From Myxococcales bacterium (GTDB lineage Bacteria > Myxococcota_A > Polyangia > Palsa-1104 > JAEUJZ01): a stretch of DNA of 64,000 nt. Below, piece after piece: positions 36,039 through 46,611 of the stretch; the first letter of the stretch is position 1; each line of letters begins with the position of its first letter. Made by a program: the position numbers and the translations under genes. Location of the stretch: contig JAEUKA010000014.1 in NCBI GenBank assembly GCA_016794465.1, forward strand, positions 279,130 through 343,129, in the 5' to 3' direction. The notes under the pieces were generated by a model. The model was not told where the DNA came from, did not search any database, and saw nothing but the letters and a program-made list of their open reading frames with translations.

Positions 36039-36785
36039 ATGAGAAAAAGTACTCTTGGAAGTTGGGATGGGATGTGGCGGGCGCGGGCCCTCTTGGCGGC
36101 GATGGGAGTCGGCGTGGTCTGCGCGCTTGGCGGATCGGCCAACGCGGAAAACTGCAAGCTGCACTACGCCGAGGCGTTTCAGATCATCTCCACCCAGCGC
36201 TTCGCCGAGCACTCACCAGCCGCGATCAAGCAGACGGTCGACAATCTCTTTGGGCCCCGCCAAGTGGTCTGCGGAGAGGTCGGCTATAAGTTCTTCCTGA
36301 CCGAGCTGGGCAACCAGGCTGGGGCGGCGATGCGCCAAAAAGGAACCGAGCAGGAGGCGCAGCTTGTGGCGACTCGGGAGATCCTGAACCGCTTCCCGCT
36401 GCAGGTGCGCTTCAGCCAGGGAGTCGATCCCCGCGCCGGGCTCAACCAGCTGCGCTCGAACCTGGGAGTCCTGAGCACGGAAGTCGGTGTGACGCCCTCC
36501 ATCACGGCGCTGCTTGATGCGCTGGCCAGAATCGCTCCGCCCCGGCTGGCGCCCAAGCCCCTGCCCAAAAGTGATGACGCGATCCCGGTCACCGTGCCGC
36601 GAGTCCCTCTTCCCGCCTGGGCCGTGATCTCGCTGTATGAAATCCGCGATCATGCGGCGCGCAAAGAGAGTGATGCGATCACGACCAAGAGCAACCTCAT
36701 CCTCGATTGGGTGTCGCGGGCCGGCCCCGGCGCAGTGCCGCTCGCGGTCCCGGCAGCAGGCACAGCCCCCGCAAAACAGCTGTAA
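36039..36785 (+). CDS. Unrecognised secreted protein
   Basis: 248 aa from the ATG at 36039, with GGAG eight bases before it. A signal peptide (ARALLAAMGVGVVCALGGSANA) is cleaved after ANA. The mature part starts ENCKLHYAEAFQII and is largely helical with no catalytic motif that I recognise. A Pro-rich segment (PKPLPKSDDAIPV) precedes a final helix. It lies between the histidine kinase and a convergent ice-binding gene. I cannot suggest a function. Confidence 0.72.
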   Translation: MRKSTLGSWDGMWRARALLAAMGVGVVCALGGSANAENCKLHYAEAFQIISTQRFAEHSPAAIKQTVDNLFGPRQVVCGEVGYKFFLTELGNQAGAAMRQKGTEQEAQLVATREILNRFPLQVRFSQGVDPRAGLNQLRSNLGVLSTEVGVTPSITALLDALARIAPPRLAPKPLPKSDDAIPVTVPRVPLPAWAVISLYEIRDHAARKESDAITTKSNLILDWVSRAGPGAVPLAVPAAGTAPAKQL

Positions 36786-36810
36786 CGCAGGGAGCGCACC
36801 CTGGCCCTCG

Positions 36811-37920
36811 CTACGGAGCGGGTTCGGTAATCGTGCTGCTGTCGATGCCGATCGCCGTCTGCGCCAGGAGTCTGCCGTTGATGGATGCGCCGGTCTGCAG
36901 CGTCGCCGAGGTCTGCGTCAAAACGACTCCTTCCAGGTGCGCAGTCGTCCCGAGATTCACCGCTCCAGACACCTGCCAGAAGATGTTTTTCGGCAGCGCA
37001 CCACCGCTAAGGACAACGCGGGTCGCGCTGCTCAGCGTGAGATTCTGGGCGATTTGAAAGATCCAGACAGCCGTCGATCCGCCGGTGAGGGTGAGATTGC
37101 TCGGAATCAGCAGGCCGGAGCTCCATTTGTAGACCCCCGGAGTCAGGGTCCTGCCGCCGATGTTTCCGGCGCCCAGCTCGGTGAAGTCAGGTGCGCGCGC
37201 CGAGGCATCCGTAAACGCCAGCTCCATGTCACTGACCGCCGTCGTCAAGTTGGACGGAGTGGGTACCGCGTAGTCGGCTGCATATACCTTCCCGTTCACC
37301 TGCGAGGAGGTCGAGAACATATTGGTGGAATCCGCGATCAACGAGAATCCCGTGATGTAGCTGGCGGCGGCGGGGCTGACTCCGAGGTTTCCCGTGATGG
37401 CGGAGGTCGGCACGGTCGACAGGCGGCTCTTGCCGAGGAGCACGAAGTTGCCGGCCATTCCGAGCGGCACGGGAAGGCCCGGCGCCTGGATGTTGCTGGT
37501 GGTGAAGCTCCAGACATAGTCCGCCGCCAGTGCCACCCCGAAGCGGCTCTTGGCACCGGTGGTGACCCTCGCGGTAAACGTTGTATTGCTCGGAAGATGG
37601 ACGGCCGGCCAGAAGACCGCCGTCTGGTTGGCGTAGATCACCGTTCCTTGGATCGGGACCGCCGGCTGACCATACGTCAGCGTGAAGGTCGTCGCGGTGA
37701 GCGTGGCGCGGTCCATCACCTCGCTGAAGGTCGCGCTGGCGTTCCCGTTGACGGCGACGCCGACGGCATTGGCCAGGGGGGTGTTGGATACGACCGCCGG
37801 CTGCGTCGGGTTTCCCCCGTCCGTCGAGTTGGTAGTGGTCGAAGGGCTGCACGCGGCAGCGAGCGACAGCAGAAGAAATGCCAATGCGGCTCTTTGCAGA
37901 TTCGACTTCAAAAGAATCAT
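36811..37920 (-). CDS. Ice-binding-like (DUF3494) lipoprotein with Ig-like domain
   Basis: 369 aa from the ATG at 37920, which has AAGGAA five bases upstream. A lipobox (SLAAAC) ends the signal peptide. A Ser/Thr spacer leads to an SbsA-like Ig domain (VVSNTPLANAVGVAVNGNAS, ATFSEVMDRATLTATTFTL, ADYVWSFTTS). The remaining 220 residues match DUF3494: GNFVLLGKSRLSTVPTSAITGNLGVSP, the GGRTLTPGVYKWSSGLLIPSNLTLTG segment, VWIFQIAQNLTL and KNIFWQVSGAVNLGTTAHLEGVVL. This fold binds ice in some bacteria and fungi, and adheres to surfaces in others. Whether this copy binds ice is untested. Confidence 0.87.
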   Translation of the reverse strand: MILLKSNLQRAALAFLLLSLAAACSPSTTTNSTDGGNPTQPAVVSNTPLANAVGVAVNGNASATFSEVMDRATLTATTFTLTYGQPAVPIQGTVIYANQTAVFWPAVHLPSNTTFTARVTTGAKSRFGVALAADYVWSFTTSNIQAPGLPVPLGMAGNFVLLGKSRLSTVPTSAITGNLGVSPAAASYITGFSLIADSTNMFSTSSQVNGKVYAADYAVPTPSNLTTAVSDMELAFTDASARAPDFTELGAGNIGGRTLTPGVYKWSSGLLIPSNLTLTGGSTAVWIFQIAQNLTLSSATRVVLSGGALPKNIFWQVSGAVNLGTTAHLEGVVLTQTSATLQTGASINGRLLAQTAIGIDSSTITEPAP

Positions 37921-38050
37921 CGTCGTTCCTTTTTTAAGTGGGCTTATGAGCGAGCCTTCCAGTCCCTCGACCCAGTGAAAATGACCGCGCGAAATCACGG
38001 CACGCCCGGCGGCGAGGTCTTCCCAAGCGATCAATCATTGGGTCGCGGTG

Positions 38051-38770
38051 TTAGTTGGACGGTCGGGAGGCGGCCAGCTGCGTATAGCTCTGCTCGAGCT
38101 GGCTGGTTTCCGCCTTGTGCTGGTCGGCGCGCGCGCGGGCCTGGTCGTACTTCTGCTGCGCCTGCGCCGCCTGTCCCTCGAACTGAGCGACGTTGAAGTC
38201 CTTGCTGGGCAGCTTGCCGGCGGACTGTGCGAGCCGGGCCTTCTCCAGCTCGTAGCGGTGCTGCGCAGAGACGCCGTGCAGCTCTGCGACCTCGACCAAC
38301 ATGTGGTGGTAGTCGCGGCGATGCTGCAGCCACTTGAGCTTCGCTTCACTGGTCTTCTTGGCACTGTTCGCCGCATTGAAGCTGGCTTTGGCGGGTCCGA
38401 TGCGGTTCAGGTCCTGACTGCGCTCCGCGAGCCGCAGGTTCGCCTCGAGCTTGTCCGGTTCCAATCGGGCCTGGGAACTCTCGGCCTCTGCCACCGAGAT
38501 GTCGCGATCATCCGTTGCGATGTCGGACTGGGCCTTGTTCTTCTCCTCGTTTGCCTGATTGATCTCTCCTTGGACCGCCAGCATGCGCTGCTTGTCCTGT
38601 AGCGGCAGATCAGACAGAACCTCGTCGTTTACCTGATACTTGGGCCCCGTGCAGGCAGCGCCGACTGCGGTCCACAGCAGCAGGCAACCGACTCGAGCGG
38701 TGAGCCCAAATCTGGCGCGGAGGGGAGTGCAGCGGACCTTGGTGTGCTCAGAGCTGGCTTGGATTGTCAT
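38051..38770 (-). CDS. Coiled-coil lipoprotein
   Basis: 239 aa from the ATG at 38770 (GGAAGG upstream). The signal peptide (CLLLWTAVGAAC) ends in a lipobox. The mature part is nearly continuous coiled coil: LPLQDKQRMLAVQGEINQANE, SQARLEPDKLEANLRLAERSQ, and AQFEGQAAQAQQKYDQARARADQHKAETSQLEQ. There is no enzymatic motif. Such proteins act as periplasmic scaffolds or spacers. It sits 60 bp before the neighbouring regulator's stop codon on the same strand, so the two could be co-transcribed, but the link is weak. Confidence 0.75.
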   Translation of the reverse strand: MTIQASSEHTKVRCTPLRARFGLTARVGCLLLWTAVGAACTGPKYQVNDEVLSDLPLQDKQRMLAVQGEINQANEEKNKAQSDIATDDRDISVAEAESSQARLEPDKLEANLRLAERSQDLNRIGPAKASFNAANSAKKTSEAKLKWLQHRRDYHHMLVEVAELHGVSAQHRYELEKARLAQSAGKLPSKDFNVAQFEGQAAQAQQKYDQARARADQHKAETSQLEQSYTQLAASRPSN

Positions 38771-38952
38771 GCGAGTTTTCCTTCCCAAAGAGTGGGCCTG
38801 TACGAGCGCCGTTTTTGTCGACCCTCGGGGAAATAGCAAGACAGGTGCCAGGGCCGCATTTGCCGTCGGCATCAGCCTGTGAGCCCGCGCCACTGTGTCA
38901 GTTTTGGCCGTGCGGATTTGACGCAGCGTGCGGTCGTGGCGTAGGGAACCGA

Positions 38953-40320
<1,368 letters not shown>

Positions 40321-40582
40321 GTTGGCCCGGATCGTAGTGCTGCGCCGATTCAAGAGCAAACCCTCAGTCGTCTTGGCGACCGCTTCCGCTCACTAGGACA
40401 GATCCGCACGTGGTCCGCGAAGTCCGCCGAGCTGGTGCGGATTCCCTTTCAGACCGTGCCCCGTCGATCAAGAGGACGGCACACACCGTGCATAAGGCTG
40501 AGATGTCCACGACTTCTGCAGTCTGCAGAGTCGCGGGACGGAACCGCAACCCGAACGTCTTAGACAGAAAAAGGAATCGCTT

Positions 40583-41029
40583 ATGCTTATCTCTTCGCGC
40601 CCTCTGTTCCAGCTCGCTGCCCTTACTGGACTCCTCACTGCGTGTGGCAGCAGCGGCGGTCTACCCGGTGTCACTCCGAGCGTGGCGATCAGCTCACCGA
40701 CCAACAACTCGAGCGTCAACCTGTCTCTGACCCGCAAGGTCGTGGTCAACTTCAACACCAACTACACCATCAAGGCGCCCGGTACCTGCCAGGGTGCGGA
40801 CCACTGCGGCCATGTCTACGTGCTCGTCGACAACAGCAGCTGTAACAGCGCGGGCCTTCCCTACAACACCCTGGCTTCTTCCAGCCCGGTCGAGGCTGAT
40901 TTCAGCAAGTGCGCAACCGCCACGGGCATGCACACCATCACGCTGGAGCTGCACCACGATGATGGCACCCCGGTCCTCAGCTTGACCAACAGTCCTGTGA
41001 CTACGCAAGTGACCATCACGGCGCAGTAA
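40583..41029 (+). CDS. Small secreted lipoprotein, unknown
   Basis: 148 aa. The signal peptide (LFQLAALTGLLTAC) ends in a lipobox LTAC. The mature part has four or five Cys in CQGADHCGHVYVLVDNSSC and SKCATATG, likely disulfide-bonded, and a DGTPVLSLTNSPVTTQVTI stretch that looks like a beta-sandwich. I do not recognise the family. It lies between the NtrC-type gene and the convergent hydroxybenzoyl-CoA reductase operon. No gene is evident in the 262 bp upstream. Confidence 0.7.
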   Translation: MLISSRPLFQLAALTGLLTACGSSGGLPGVTPSVAISSPTNNSSVNLSLTRKVVVNFNTNYTIKAPGTCQGADHCGHVYVLVDNSSCNSAGLPYNTLASSSPVEADFSKCATATGMHTITLELHHDDGTPVLSLTNSPVTTQVTITAQ

Positions 41030-41046
41030 TCGGAGGCGCTAACGGG

Positions 41047-42072
41047 CTAGCCCAGCATTCGCATCAGGCGCTGGCGATCGGCGGCAATGTCATCGCCACG
41101 GACCTCGCGCAGGGCCGAGCGCACCAGGCTGCGGACCATGCCTTTGCGATAGGACAGCGACATGTCGGCGTGATCCATCGGCTTGGCGAGCGAATAGGCG
41201 GCGTCGGCAACCTCATCGATCTGGTCGTTGGTGAGTTCCTGGCCGATGAGCCGCTTCCCCGCTTCCTCCACCAAGATCGGCTGCGACGAGACAGCGCCCA
41301 AGGCCAAGCGAGCGTCCCGGACCAGACCCTCCTCATCCAGCTGCACCGCCACCGCCACCCCGAGGAGCGGGAAGTCAAACGCGCCTCGGCGACGCAGCTT
41401 CCAGTAGGCACTGCGCAGACCCGGGCGGCGGGGAATCCGTACCTGCGTCAGCAGCTCGTCGGGCCGCTTGGTCAGGTAGTGGATGCCGTCGTTGTGATAC
41501 AGGTCGGACAGGCTCAGCTCGCGATCGCCACGGACCGAGCGAAGCTGGACCTTGGCATCCAGGGCCATCAGGGCCGGCGCCGCATCGGTCGACGAGACAG
41601 CCAGGCAGCGCGGGCTGGAAGTGGCCACCCAGCAGATGTCGCCGTCCTTCTTTTTGCAGTAGCCAATCGCCTGTCGCCACGGCTCGCTTTGGTTGTAGTA
41701 GTCGCAGCGCGTATCCAGGCAGAGGTTGCCGCCGAGCGTCGCGGTGCCCCGGATGTGAACGGTCGCAATCTGGGACACCGCCTGCCGCAGCGCCAGCGCT
41801 TCCTCGGCAATGATCGGCGCGTCCTCGATCGCCCGCAGCCGCACCGCCCCACCGATACGAATTTCAGCGTCGCTGACTGCCAGCTTGTGCAGCTCACTCA
41901 CGTGGCGCAGGCTGATGAGCCGCCGGGGCGTCTGCTGACGGCGCTTCATGTTGGGCAAAAGATCGGTACCGCCCGCCAGGATCGCGGTGTTGTGCGGATC
42001 GACGGCCAGCAGCGCCAGCGCCTCGGACAGGGTCTGCGGTTGCAAAAGGGTAAAGTTTGGAAGCCTGAGCAT
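41047..42072 (-). CDS. 4-hydroxybenzoyl-CoA reductase-like beta (FAD/4Fe-4S) subunit
   Basis: 341 aa, FAD-binding molybdenum-hydroxylase subunit: AILAGGTDLLPNMKRR, ATLGGNLCLDTRCDYYNQSEPWR and DAAPALMALDA. Unlike ordinary CoxM-type subunits it has an extra Cys set in CDYYNQ, IGYC, DICW and SPRC, the pattern of the loop that binds an additional 4Fe-4S cluster in 4-hydroxybenzoyl-CoA reductase. That enzyme removes a ring hydroxyl reductively in anaerobic aromatic degradation. The set is present here, but the substrate is inferred. It is the last gene of a long minus-strand operon. Confidence 0.85.
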   Translation of the reverse strand: MLRLPNFTLLQPQTLSEALALLAVDPHNTAILAGGTDLLPNMKRRQQTPRRLISLRHVSELHKLAVSDAEIRIGGAVRLRAIEDAPIIAEEALALRQAVSQIATVHIRGTATLGGNLCLDTRCDYYNQSEPWRQAIGYCKKKDGDICWVATSSPRCLAVSSTDAAPALMALDAKVQLRSVRGDRELSLSDLYHNDGIHYLTKRPDELLTQVRIPRRPGLRSAYWKLRRRGAFDFPLLGVAVAVQLDEEGLVRDARLALGAVSSQPILVEEAGKRLIGQELTNDQIDEVADAAYSLAKPMDHADMSLSYRKGMVRSLVRSALREVRGDDIAADRQRLMRMLG

Positions 42073-42081
42073 GTTGTCCCC

Positions 42082-44535
42082 CTAGACGTTCTTGGCGCGC
42101 TTGTCTTTGGAGCGGACCGCGTCGTTTACGGCACGACCATCCCCGCCTTGCCACGGCGTCGGCACCTGCAGCGGCTCGGGATAGGGCACGGTCGGGAAGC
42201 CCTTTGGCCCCACGCGAGCGGGCTTGCCGGCCTGTAGGTTCGCGAGCCCCTTGAGGATCTTCTCGGGCGTAATCGGCACCTCATCAATGCGCACCCCGAC
42301 CGCATCAAAGATGGCATTGGCCAGCGCCGGCATGATCGGCAGCAGCGGTCCTTGGCCGACCTCTTTGCCGCCAAACGGCCCGCTCGGATCGGGATCTTCA
42401 ATCAGCTCGGTGTCGATGTCGGGCATCTCCAGCGAGGTCAGGCTCTTGTACTCAAGAATCGACGGCGTGCGATGCACCAGCGCACCCGACAGCTTGGGAG
42501 GCAGCCGCCGGAACGCCTGCTCCTCCATCAGCGCTTCGCCCAGGCCCATGTAGACGCTGCCTTCGACCTGGCCCCGGGTGAGCGTCGGGTTTAAGGCGCG
42601 GCCGATGTCGTGGGCAATCCAGATCTTCTCGATGTGGAGCCAGCCGGTGTCGGGATCGACCTCTACTTCGATCACAGCGGCAGTGTACGAGTAGGTAGGG
42701 GAAGGTCCAACCCCACCGCCTTTGAACAGGGCCGCCGGCTTTGGTGGCTTATACGAGCCGGTCGTGCCCAGCGTGCCATGCACGGCTTCGGCAATGATCA
42801 CGGCTTCGCGGAAGGACATGCCGGTTTCGGGGGCCGCTGCCGGAAAGACCCGGCCATGCGAAAAGACCAGCTGCTCGACCGGCACCCCCAGCTTGGCGGC
42901 CACTGGACCGGCCACAAGCTCACGGGCGCGCTCGGCGGCTTGGATTGCGGCGTTGCCCATCATCAGCGTCACCCGACTGGAGTACGAGCCCAGGTCGACC
43001 GGCGAGAGGTCGGTGTCCCCGGTCACGACCTTGACATCGGCGATCTCGACACCCAGCACCTCGGCGACGCTGGCACACAGCACATCATCGGAGCCTTGCC
43101 CGACCTCGGCTGCGCCACAGAATGCCGTCACCAGCCCCGAGCGATCGAGCTTGAGCTGCACCCCCGAGTGAGCCATGTCGTTGTAGTAAATCGGCATCCC
43201 GGCGCCCGACAGATACGACGAGCACGCGATGCCCACGCCCCGCCCGTACGGCAATTTGCGGTGCTTGTCCGCCCACCCCGAGCGCCGCACCACCGATCGA
43301 ATGCACTCGGCCAGACCGATGGTTCGGATCTTCAAAAAGTTGGCGGTCAGCGCGCCCGGCTTCTCGACGATGCGCAGCCGCAGCTCGGCGGGGTCCAGCC
43401 CGAGCGCCACCGCAATCTTGTCCAGCTGAACCTCCTGTCCGAAGCGCGGCTGCACCGTGCCATGGCCTCGCTTGGGTCCACACGGCGGCTTGTTGGTAAA
43501 GACGCGACAGCCCTCGAAGCGATAGCTTGGCAGGTGATAGGTCACCGTCTGCAGCGCGCCGGTATAAAACGTACTGGCGACGCCATACGAGCCATAGGCC
43601 CCCCCGTCGAGCAGCGTCTGCAGATGCAGCGCCGTCAGCGTCCCGTCCTGTTTGACACCGCAGCGCAGCCGCATCAGCACCGGGTGACGACCGCGATGGC
43701 AGTAGAAGACCTCCTCTCGCGACAGGCAGATCTTGACCGGACGGCCCGTCACCAAGGCGGCTTTGCAGATGACAATCTCGTGGTTGAAGGGGTCGGTCTT
43801 GCCGCCAAAGCCACCGCCCTGCGGCGTCGCGATGACCCGCACCCGCGATGGTGGCAGCGCCAGCACCTTGGCAATCGAGCGATGAACGTAGTGCGGCGTC
43901 TGGGTGCTCGACCAGATCGTCAGCTTGCCATCGGGATCGAGGGCCGCAACGGCGGCATGCGTCTCGAGCGGCAGGTGGGTATTGCCGGCATAGCTGAAGG
44001 TGTCGTCAAAGATGTGATCGGCTTCGGCAAAGCCTTGCTCGACGCTACCGAATGACATCGCCACCGACTTGTGGATGTTGCCGCTGTCGCCGTAGTCGTG
44101 GATGCGCGGCTCGCTTTGCGCCAGGGCTTCCTCGGGTGAAGCGATGGTGGTCAGCGGCTCGTACTTTACATTGATGAGCGCGAGCGCCTCTTCGGCCAGC
44201 AGCTCGGTCTGCGCAATGACCGCCGCCACCGGATCACCGACGAAGCGGACCTTGTCAAGACACAGCGCGTGCTCGTCCTGGCTGACCGGCAAGATGCCAA
44301 ACGTCGTCGGCAGGTCCGCGCCCGTCAGCACCAAGTGAACCCCCGGCAGAGCCTGGGCGCGACTGACATCGATCGAGACAATCCGAGCATGCGGCAGCGG
44401 TGAGCGGAGCAGTCGACAGAACAGCATCCTCGGCAGGATGAGATCGTCGGCAAAGCGCGTCTCGCCGCTGACTTTGGCGCGACCATCGACGCGACGACGA
44501 GCCTTGCCAATGATGTGAAGGGGCCGCTGGCTCAT
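42082..44535 (-). CDS. 4-hydroxybenzoyl-CoA reductase-like molybdopterin subunit
   Basis: 817 aa from the ATG at 44535, which overlaps the stop of the 2Fe-2S gene (ATGA). Xanthine-oxidase-family large subunit without a signal peptide, so cytoplasmic. Domain landmarks are RRRVDGRAKVSGETRFADD, GGGFGGKTDPFNHE (molybdopterin contact), PKRGHGTVQPRF and, near the end, PFGGKEVGQGP, whose Glu fits the catalytic base. With the neighbouring FAD/4Fe-4S and 2Fe-2S genes it forms a complete three-subunit enzyme of the alpha-beta-gamma type. The FAD subunit starts 10 bp after its stop. Confidence 0.88.
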   Translation of the reverse strand: MSQRPLHIIGKARRRVDGRAKVSGETRFADDLILPRMLFCRLLRSPLPHARIVSIDVSRAQALPGVHLVLTGADLPTTFGILPVSQDEHALCLDKVRFVGDPVAAVIAQTELLAEEALALINVKYEPLTTIASPEEALAQSEPRIHDYGDSGNIHKSVAMSFGSVEQGFAEADHIFDDTFSYAGNTHLPLETHAAVAALDPDGKLTIWSSTQTPHYVHRSIAKVLALPPSRVRVIATPQGGGFGGKTDPFNHEIVICKAALVTGRPVKICLSREEVFYCHRGRHPVLMRLRCGVKQDGTLTALHLQTLLDGGAYGSYGVASTFYTGALQTVTYHLPSYRFEGCRVFTNKPPCGPKRGHGTVQPRFGQEVQLDKIAVALGLDPAELRLRIVEKPGALTANFLKIRTIGLAECIRSVVRRSGWADKHRKLPYGRGVGIACSSYLSGAGMPIYYNDMAHSGVQLKLDRSGLVTAFCGAAEVGQGSDDVLCASVAEVLGVEIADVKVVTGDTDLSPVDLGSYSSRVTLMMGNAAIQAAERARELVAGPVAAKLGVPVEQLVFSHGRVFPAAAPETGMSFREAVIIAEAVHGTLGTTGSYKPPKPAALFKGGGVGPSPTYSYTAAVIEVEVDPDTGWLHIEKIWIAHDIGRALNPTLTRGQVEGSVYMGLGEALMEEQAFRRLPPKLSGALVHRTPSILEYKSLTSLEMPDIDTELIEDPDPSGPFGGKEVGQGPLLPIMPALANAIFDAVGVRIDEVPITPEKILKGLANLQAGKPARVGPKGFPTVPYPEPLQVPTPWQGGDGRAVNDAVRSKDKRAKNV

Positions 44536-45011
44536 TGCTTTTCCTCGCGAAGAATGCCGGCGGCAGCCTCGACCGCCTCGAAGATTTGTAGGTAGCCGGT
44601 ACAGCGACAGAGGTTGCCGGACAGGGCCTCGCGGACCTCGGTCCGGGTCGGGGAAGGATTCCTGTCGAGCAGTGCCTTGGCCGTGACGAGGATTCCCGGT
44701 GTGCAGTAGCCACACTGGGCCGCGCCATGGTCGGCAAACGCGGCCTGAAGTGGATGGAGCTCGGCGCCGCGCTTCATCCCCTCGACGGTGGTGATCGGCA
44801 GCCCATCACACTCCATCGCCAACACCAGACAGGACAGCACCGGCTCCTCGCCCAGCAGCACCGCACAGGCCCCGCACTCGCCGAGCTCACAGCCGTGCTT
44901 GGTTCCGGTCAGCTGCAGGTTTTCTCGCAAGACCTCAAGCAGCGTCAGGTTGGGGGTACACAGGGTGTCGTGCCGCTCGCCGTTGACGATGAGGGAAATC
45001 GGCTGTTTCAC
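44532..45011 (-). CDS. (2Fe-2S)-binding gamma subunit of the same hydroxylase
   Basis: 159 aa from the GTG at 45011, which has GAGGAG seven bases upstream. An ATG further upstream would add a poorly conserved, Pro-rich leader. The ferredoxin half has CELGECGACAVLL with a later Cys, and the helical half has CGYCTPG and CRCTGYLQIFEAV. It passes electrons between the molybdenum site and the flavin/4Fe-4S subunit. It lies 53 bp after the DUF3570 gene on the same strand and overlaps the molybdopterin gene by 4 bp. Confidence 0.88.
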   Translation of the reverse strand: MKQPISLIVNGERHDTLCTPNLTLLEVLRENLQLTGTKHGCELGECGACAVLLGEEPVLSCLVLAMECDGLPITTVEGMKRGAELHPLQAAFADHGAAQCGYCTPGILVTAKALLDRNPSPTRTEVREALSGNLCRCTGYLQIFEAVEAAAGILREEKQ

Positions 45012-45064
45012 AAGCACTCTCCTCGCAAAGGGGGTCGAAGGGTTTCCGGGAGGCTCGATTGGCA

Positions 45065-46351
45065 TCAGAGCGGGACGTACAGCCCCAGGTTGGCAAAGCC
45101 AGCGCCGCAAAGAGCCGCACAGCCGGCGACACCGATGGCGTCATTGGCCACGAGCGGAATCCCGAACTGGTTGCCGACCGCATTGTGGGCAAACCACATC
45201 CCTCCCGATAGCTCGATGACGCTGCGTGACAGGTGCGCGCCGATGGGCCCAAGGTGCGAAAAGACGGTCATTCGCCACTTGATCGAAAGCTCGGTCGTCA
45301 CCGTCGAATACGAGCCCAGCTTGGGGTCCGAGGTATAGGTCAAAAACGGCGCCGGGTTGCCAGAGCCATCGGTGGTGGTGCCAAACTCGACGCCGCGCTC
45401 GGCATAACAGGGCGCGCCGGGGAAGACCATGGGCTGCTCGCCACAGCTCGAGCGATAAAACGACGCTTGCCACTGCTGAAAGTAGCCAAGCAGACCGCGC
45501 AGCTCGATCGGACCGATGGGCAGGTGGACGGCCAGCTCGGGGCTCAGGTTCTTCACTCCCCAGGAATCGGTCCAAAATCGCAGCGCCGGTCGCAACACCA
45601 AGTGCGGCACCAGCGTCCCGGTGAAGCGAAACATCTTGTGACCCGACAGCCCCAGGGCGTGACGGACTCGCAGGCTGGGCAGGTTCTCGAACTCGCGCCG
45701 CTCCCCTGCGACAAAGACGGGTCGGTAGGGGTTGTTCTGGTAGCCCGACAGCACGAATAGCTCATAGGTCAGCGAGGCAACCAGCGTCTGCCCGAGCACC
45801 TGCGACCAGGCCGCCACGCCGTGCGCCTCGTGCAAGATGCCCATGTTGAGGTAGCCCGTCGGCCCGAGCCGCTTGCCCACCGACGAATGCGTGTAGTCGC
45901 CGCCGAAGCGCAAGACGGTGTTGTCCTGTAGCAGGCTGATCTTGGCGCGCAGCGACGCGGTGTGGGAGAAGTAGTCGCTCTCGGTGGAGTAGCCGTAGCC
46001 GCCCGAGAGAGTTGACTTGCCGACCAGCGGTGCCTCGACGCCAAAGCCAACCTCATGGCGCAGCTCGGTGAAGGGCTGATCCGACGTGGCACCGGCTGCC
46101 ACCGAGGCCGAGGTGATGGCATCAAGGCCATACGCTGCGGTGACGCCAAAGCCGCTCGCGGTCTGCTGCCGCAGGTCGACGGTAGGGTTTAAGACCCGGG
46201 TGTTGCGATCTCGCCAGTAGTTGCCGCGAAACACCGCCTCGCCACTGACGTTCTGCGGCAGCTGCTCTGCCTGGGCCGTTCCAGACAGCGCCAGCAGCAC
46301 CAGCAGGAAGGCGCAGCGGCCAAGCGCAGGCCCGTCTAGTTGCAGCCGCAT
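45065..46351 (-). CDS. DUF3570 outer-membrane-like protein
   Basis: 428 aa. A signal peptide (CAFLLVLLALSGTAQA) is followed by an all-beta, Tyr/Gly-rich sequence with alternating hydrophobic strands (GGYGYSTESDYFSHTASLRAK, FGGDYTHSSVG, GYQNNPYRPVFVAG). This is the DUF3570 pattern and suggests an outer-membrane beta-barrel. DUF3570 genes are usually found with DUF4266, a thioredoxin-like protein and an ApbE flavin transferase. Only DUF4266 is present here. The gene reads directly into the hydroxybenzoyl-CoA reductase-like genes. Confidence 0.82.
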   Translation of the reverse strand: MRLQLDGPALGRCAFLLVLLALSGTAQAEQLPQNVSGEAVFRGNYWRDRNTRVLNPTVDLRQQTASGFGVTAAYGLDAITSASVAAGATSDQPFTELRHEVGFGVEAPLVGKSTLSGGYGYSTESDYFSHTASLRAKISLLQDNTVLRFGGDYTHSSVGKRLGPTGYLNMGILHEAHGVAAWSQVLGQTLVASLTYELFVLSGYQNNPYRPVFVAGERREFENLPSLRVRHALGLSGHKMFRFTGTLVPHLVLRPALRFWTDSWGVKNLSPELAVHLPIGPIELRGLLGYFQQWQASFYRSSCGEQPMVFPGAPCYAERGVEFGTTTDGSGNPAPFLTYTSDPKLGSYSTVTTELSIKWRMTVFSHLGPIGAHLSRSVIELSGGMWFAHNAVGNQFGIPLVANDAIGVAGCAALCGAGFANLGLYVPL

Positions 46352-46611
46352 CCACCACCGCCGGCGTCATCGCCAAAGCCGCCTTGGGTGCCCTGTCGCG
46401 AGTATTCCCAGTGCGCCCGAAACTTGACCTCGGACTTGTCGCCAAACCCCGGTGCCATACAGCGCTCGGCGAGCGACTCCCGCTGATAGGGACGCACCAC
46501 CGTACAGCCGCCCAAACAGCAACCGAGCCAGCAACTCAGGACGCGCAGGCCCACCACTCTGCTCAGGTGACGGATTCCCAAGCTCCGCAACCGCGATCCG
46601 ACTTTGTCCAT
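46336..46611 (-). CDS. DUF4266 small lipoprotein
   Basis: 91 aa. The signal peptide (LSCWLGCCLGGC) ends in a lipobox. The mature part has LAERCMAPGFG, EYSRQGTQGGFG and ends in the GGGGCGCN tail typical of DUF4266. It overlaps the DUF3570 gene by 16 bp, so the two are co-translated. The family is found beside DUF3570 and flavin-transfer genes and probably works in an envelope redox system, but the activity is not established. Confidence 0.82.
   Translation of the reverse strand: MDKVGSRLRSLGIRHLSRVVGLRVLSCWLGCCLGGCTVVRPYQRESLAERCMAPGFGDKSEVKFRAHWEYSRQGTQGGFGDDAGGGGCGCN

Noticed and set aside
36637..38196. 519-codon plus-strand frame
   Set aside because: It is antisense to the DUF3494 gene, which has a good start site, lipobox and family motifs. 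The reading is low-complexity Arg/Gly-rich.
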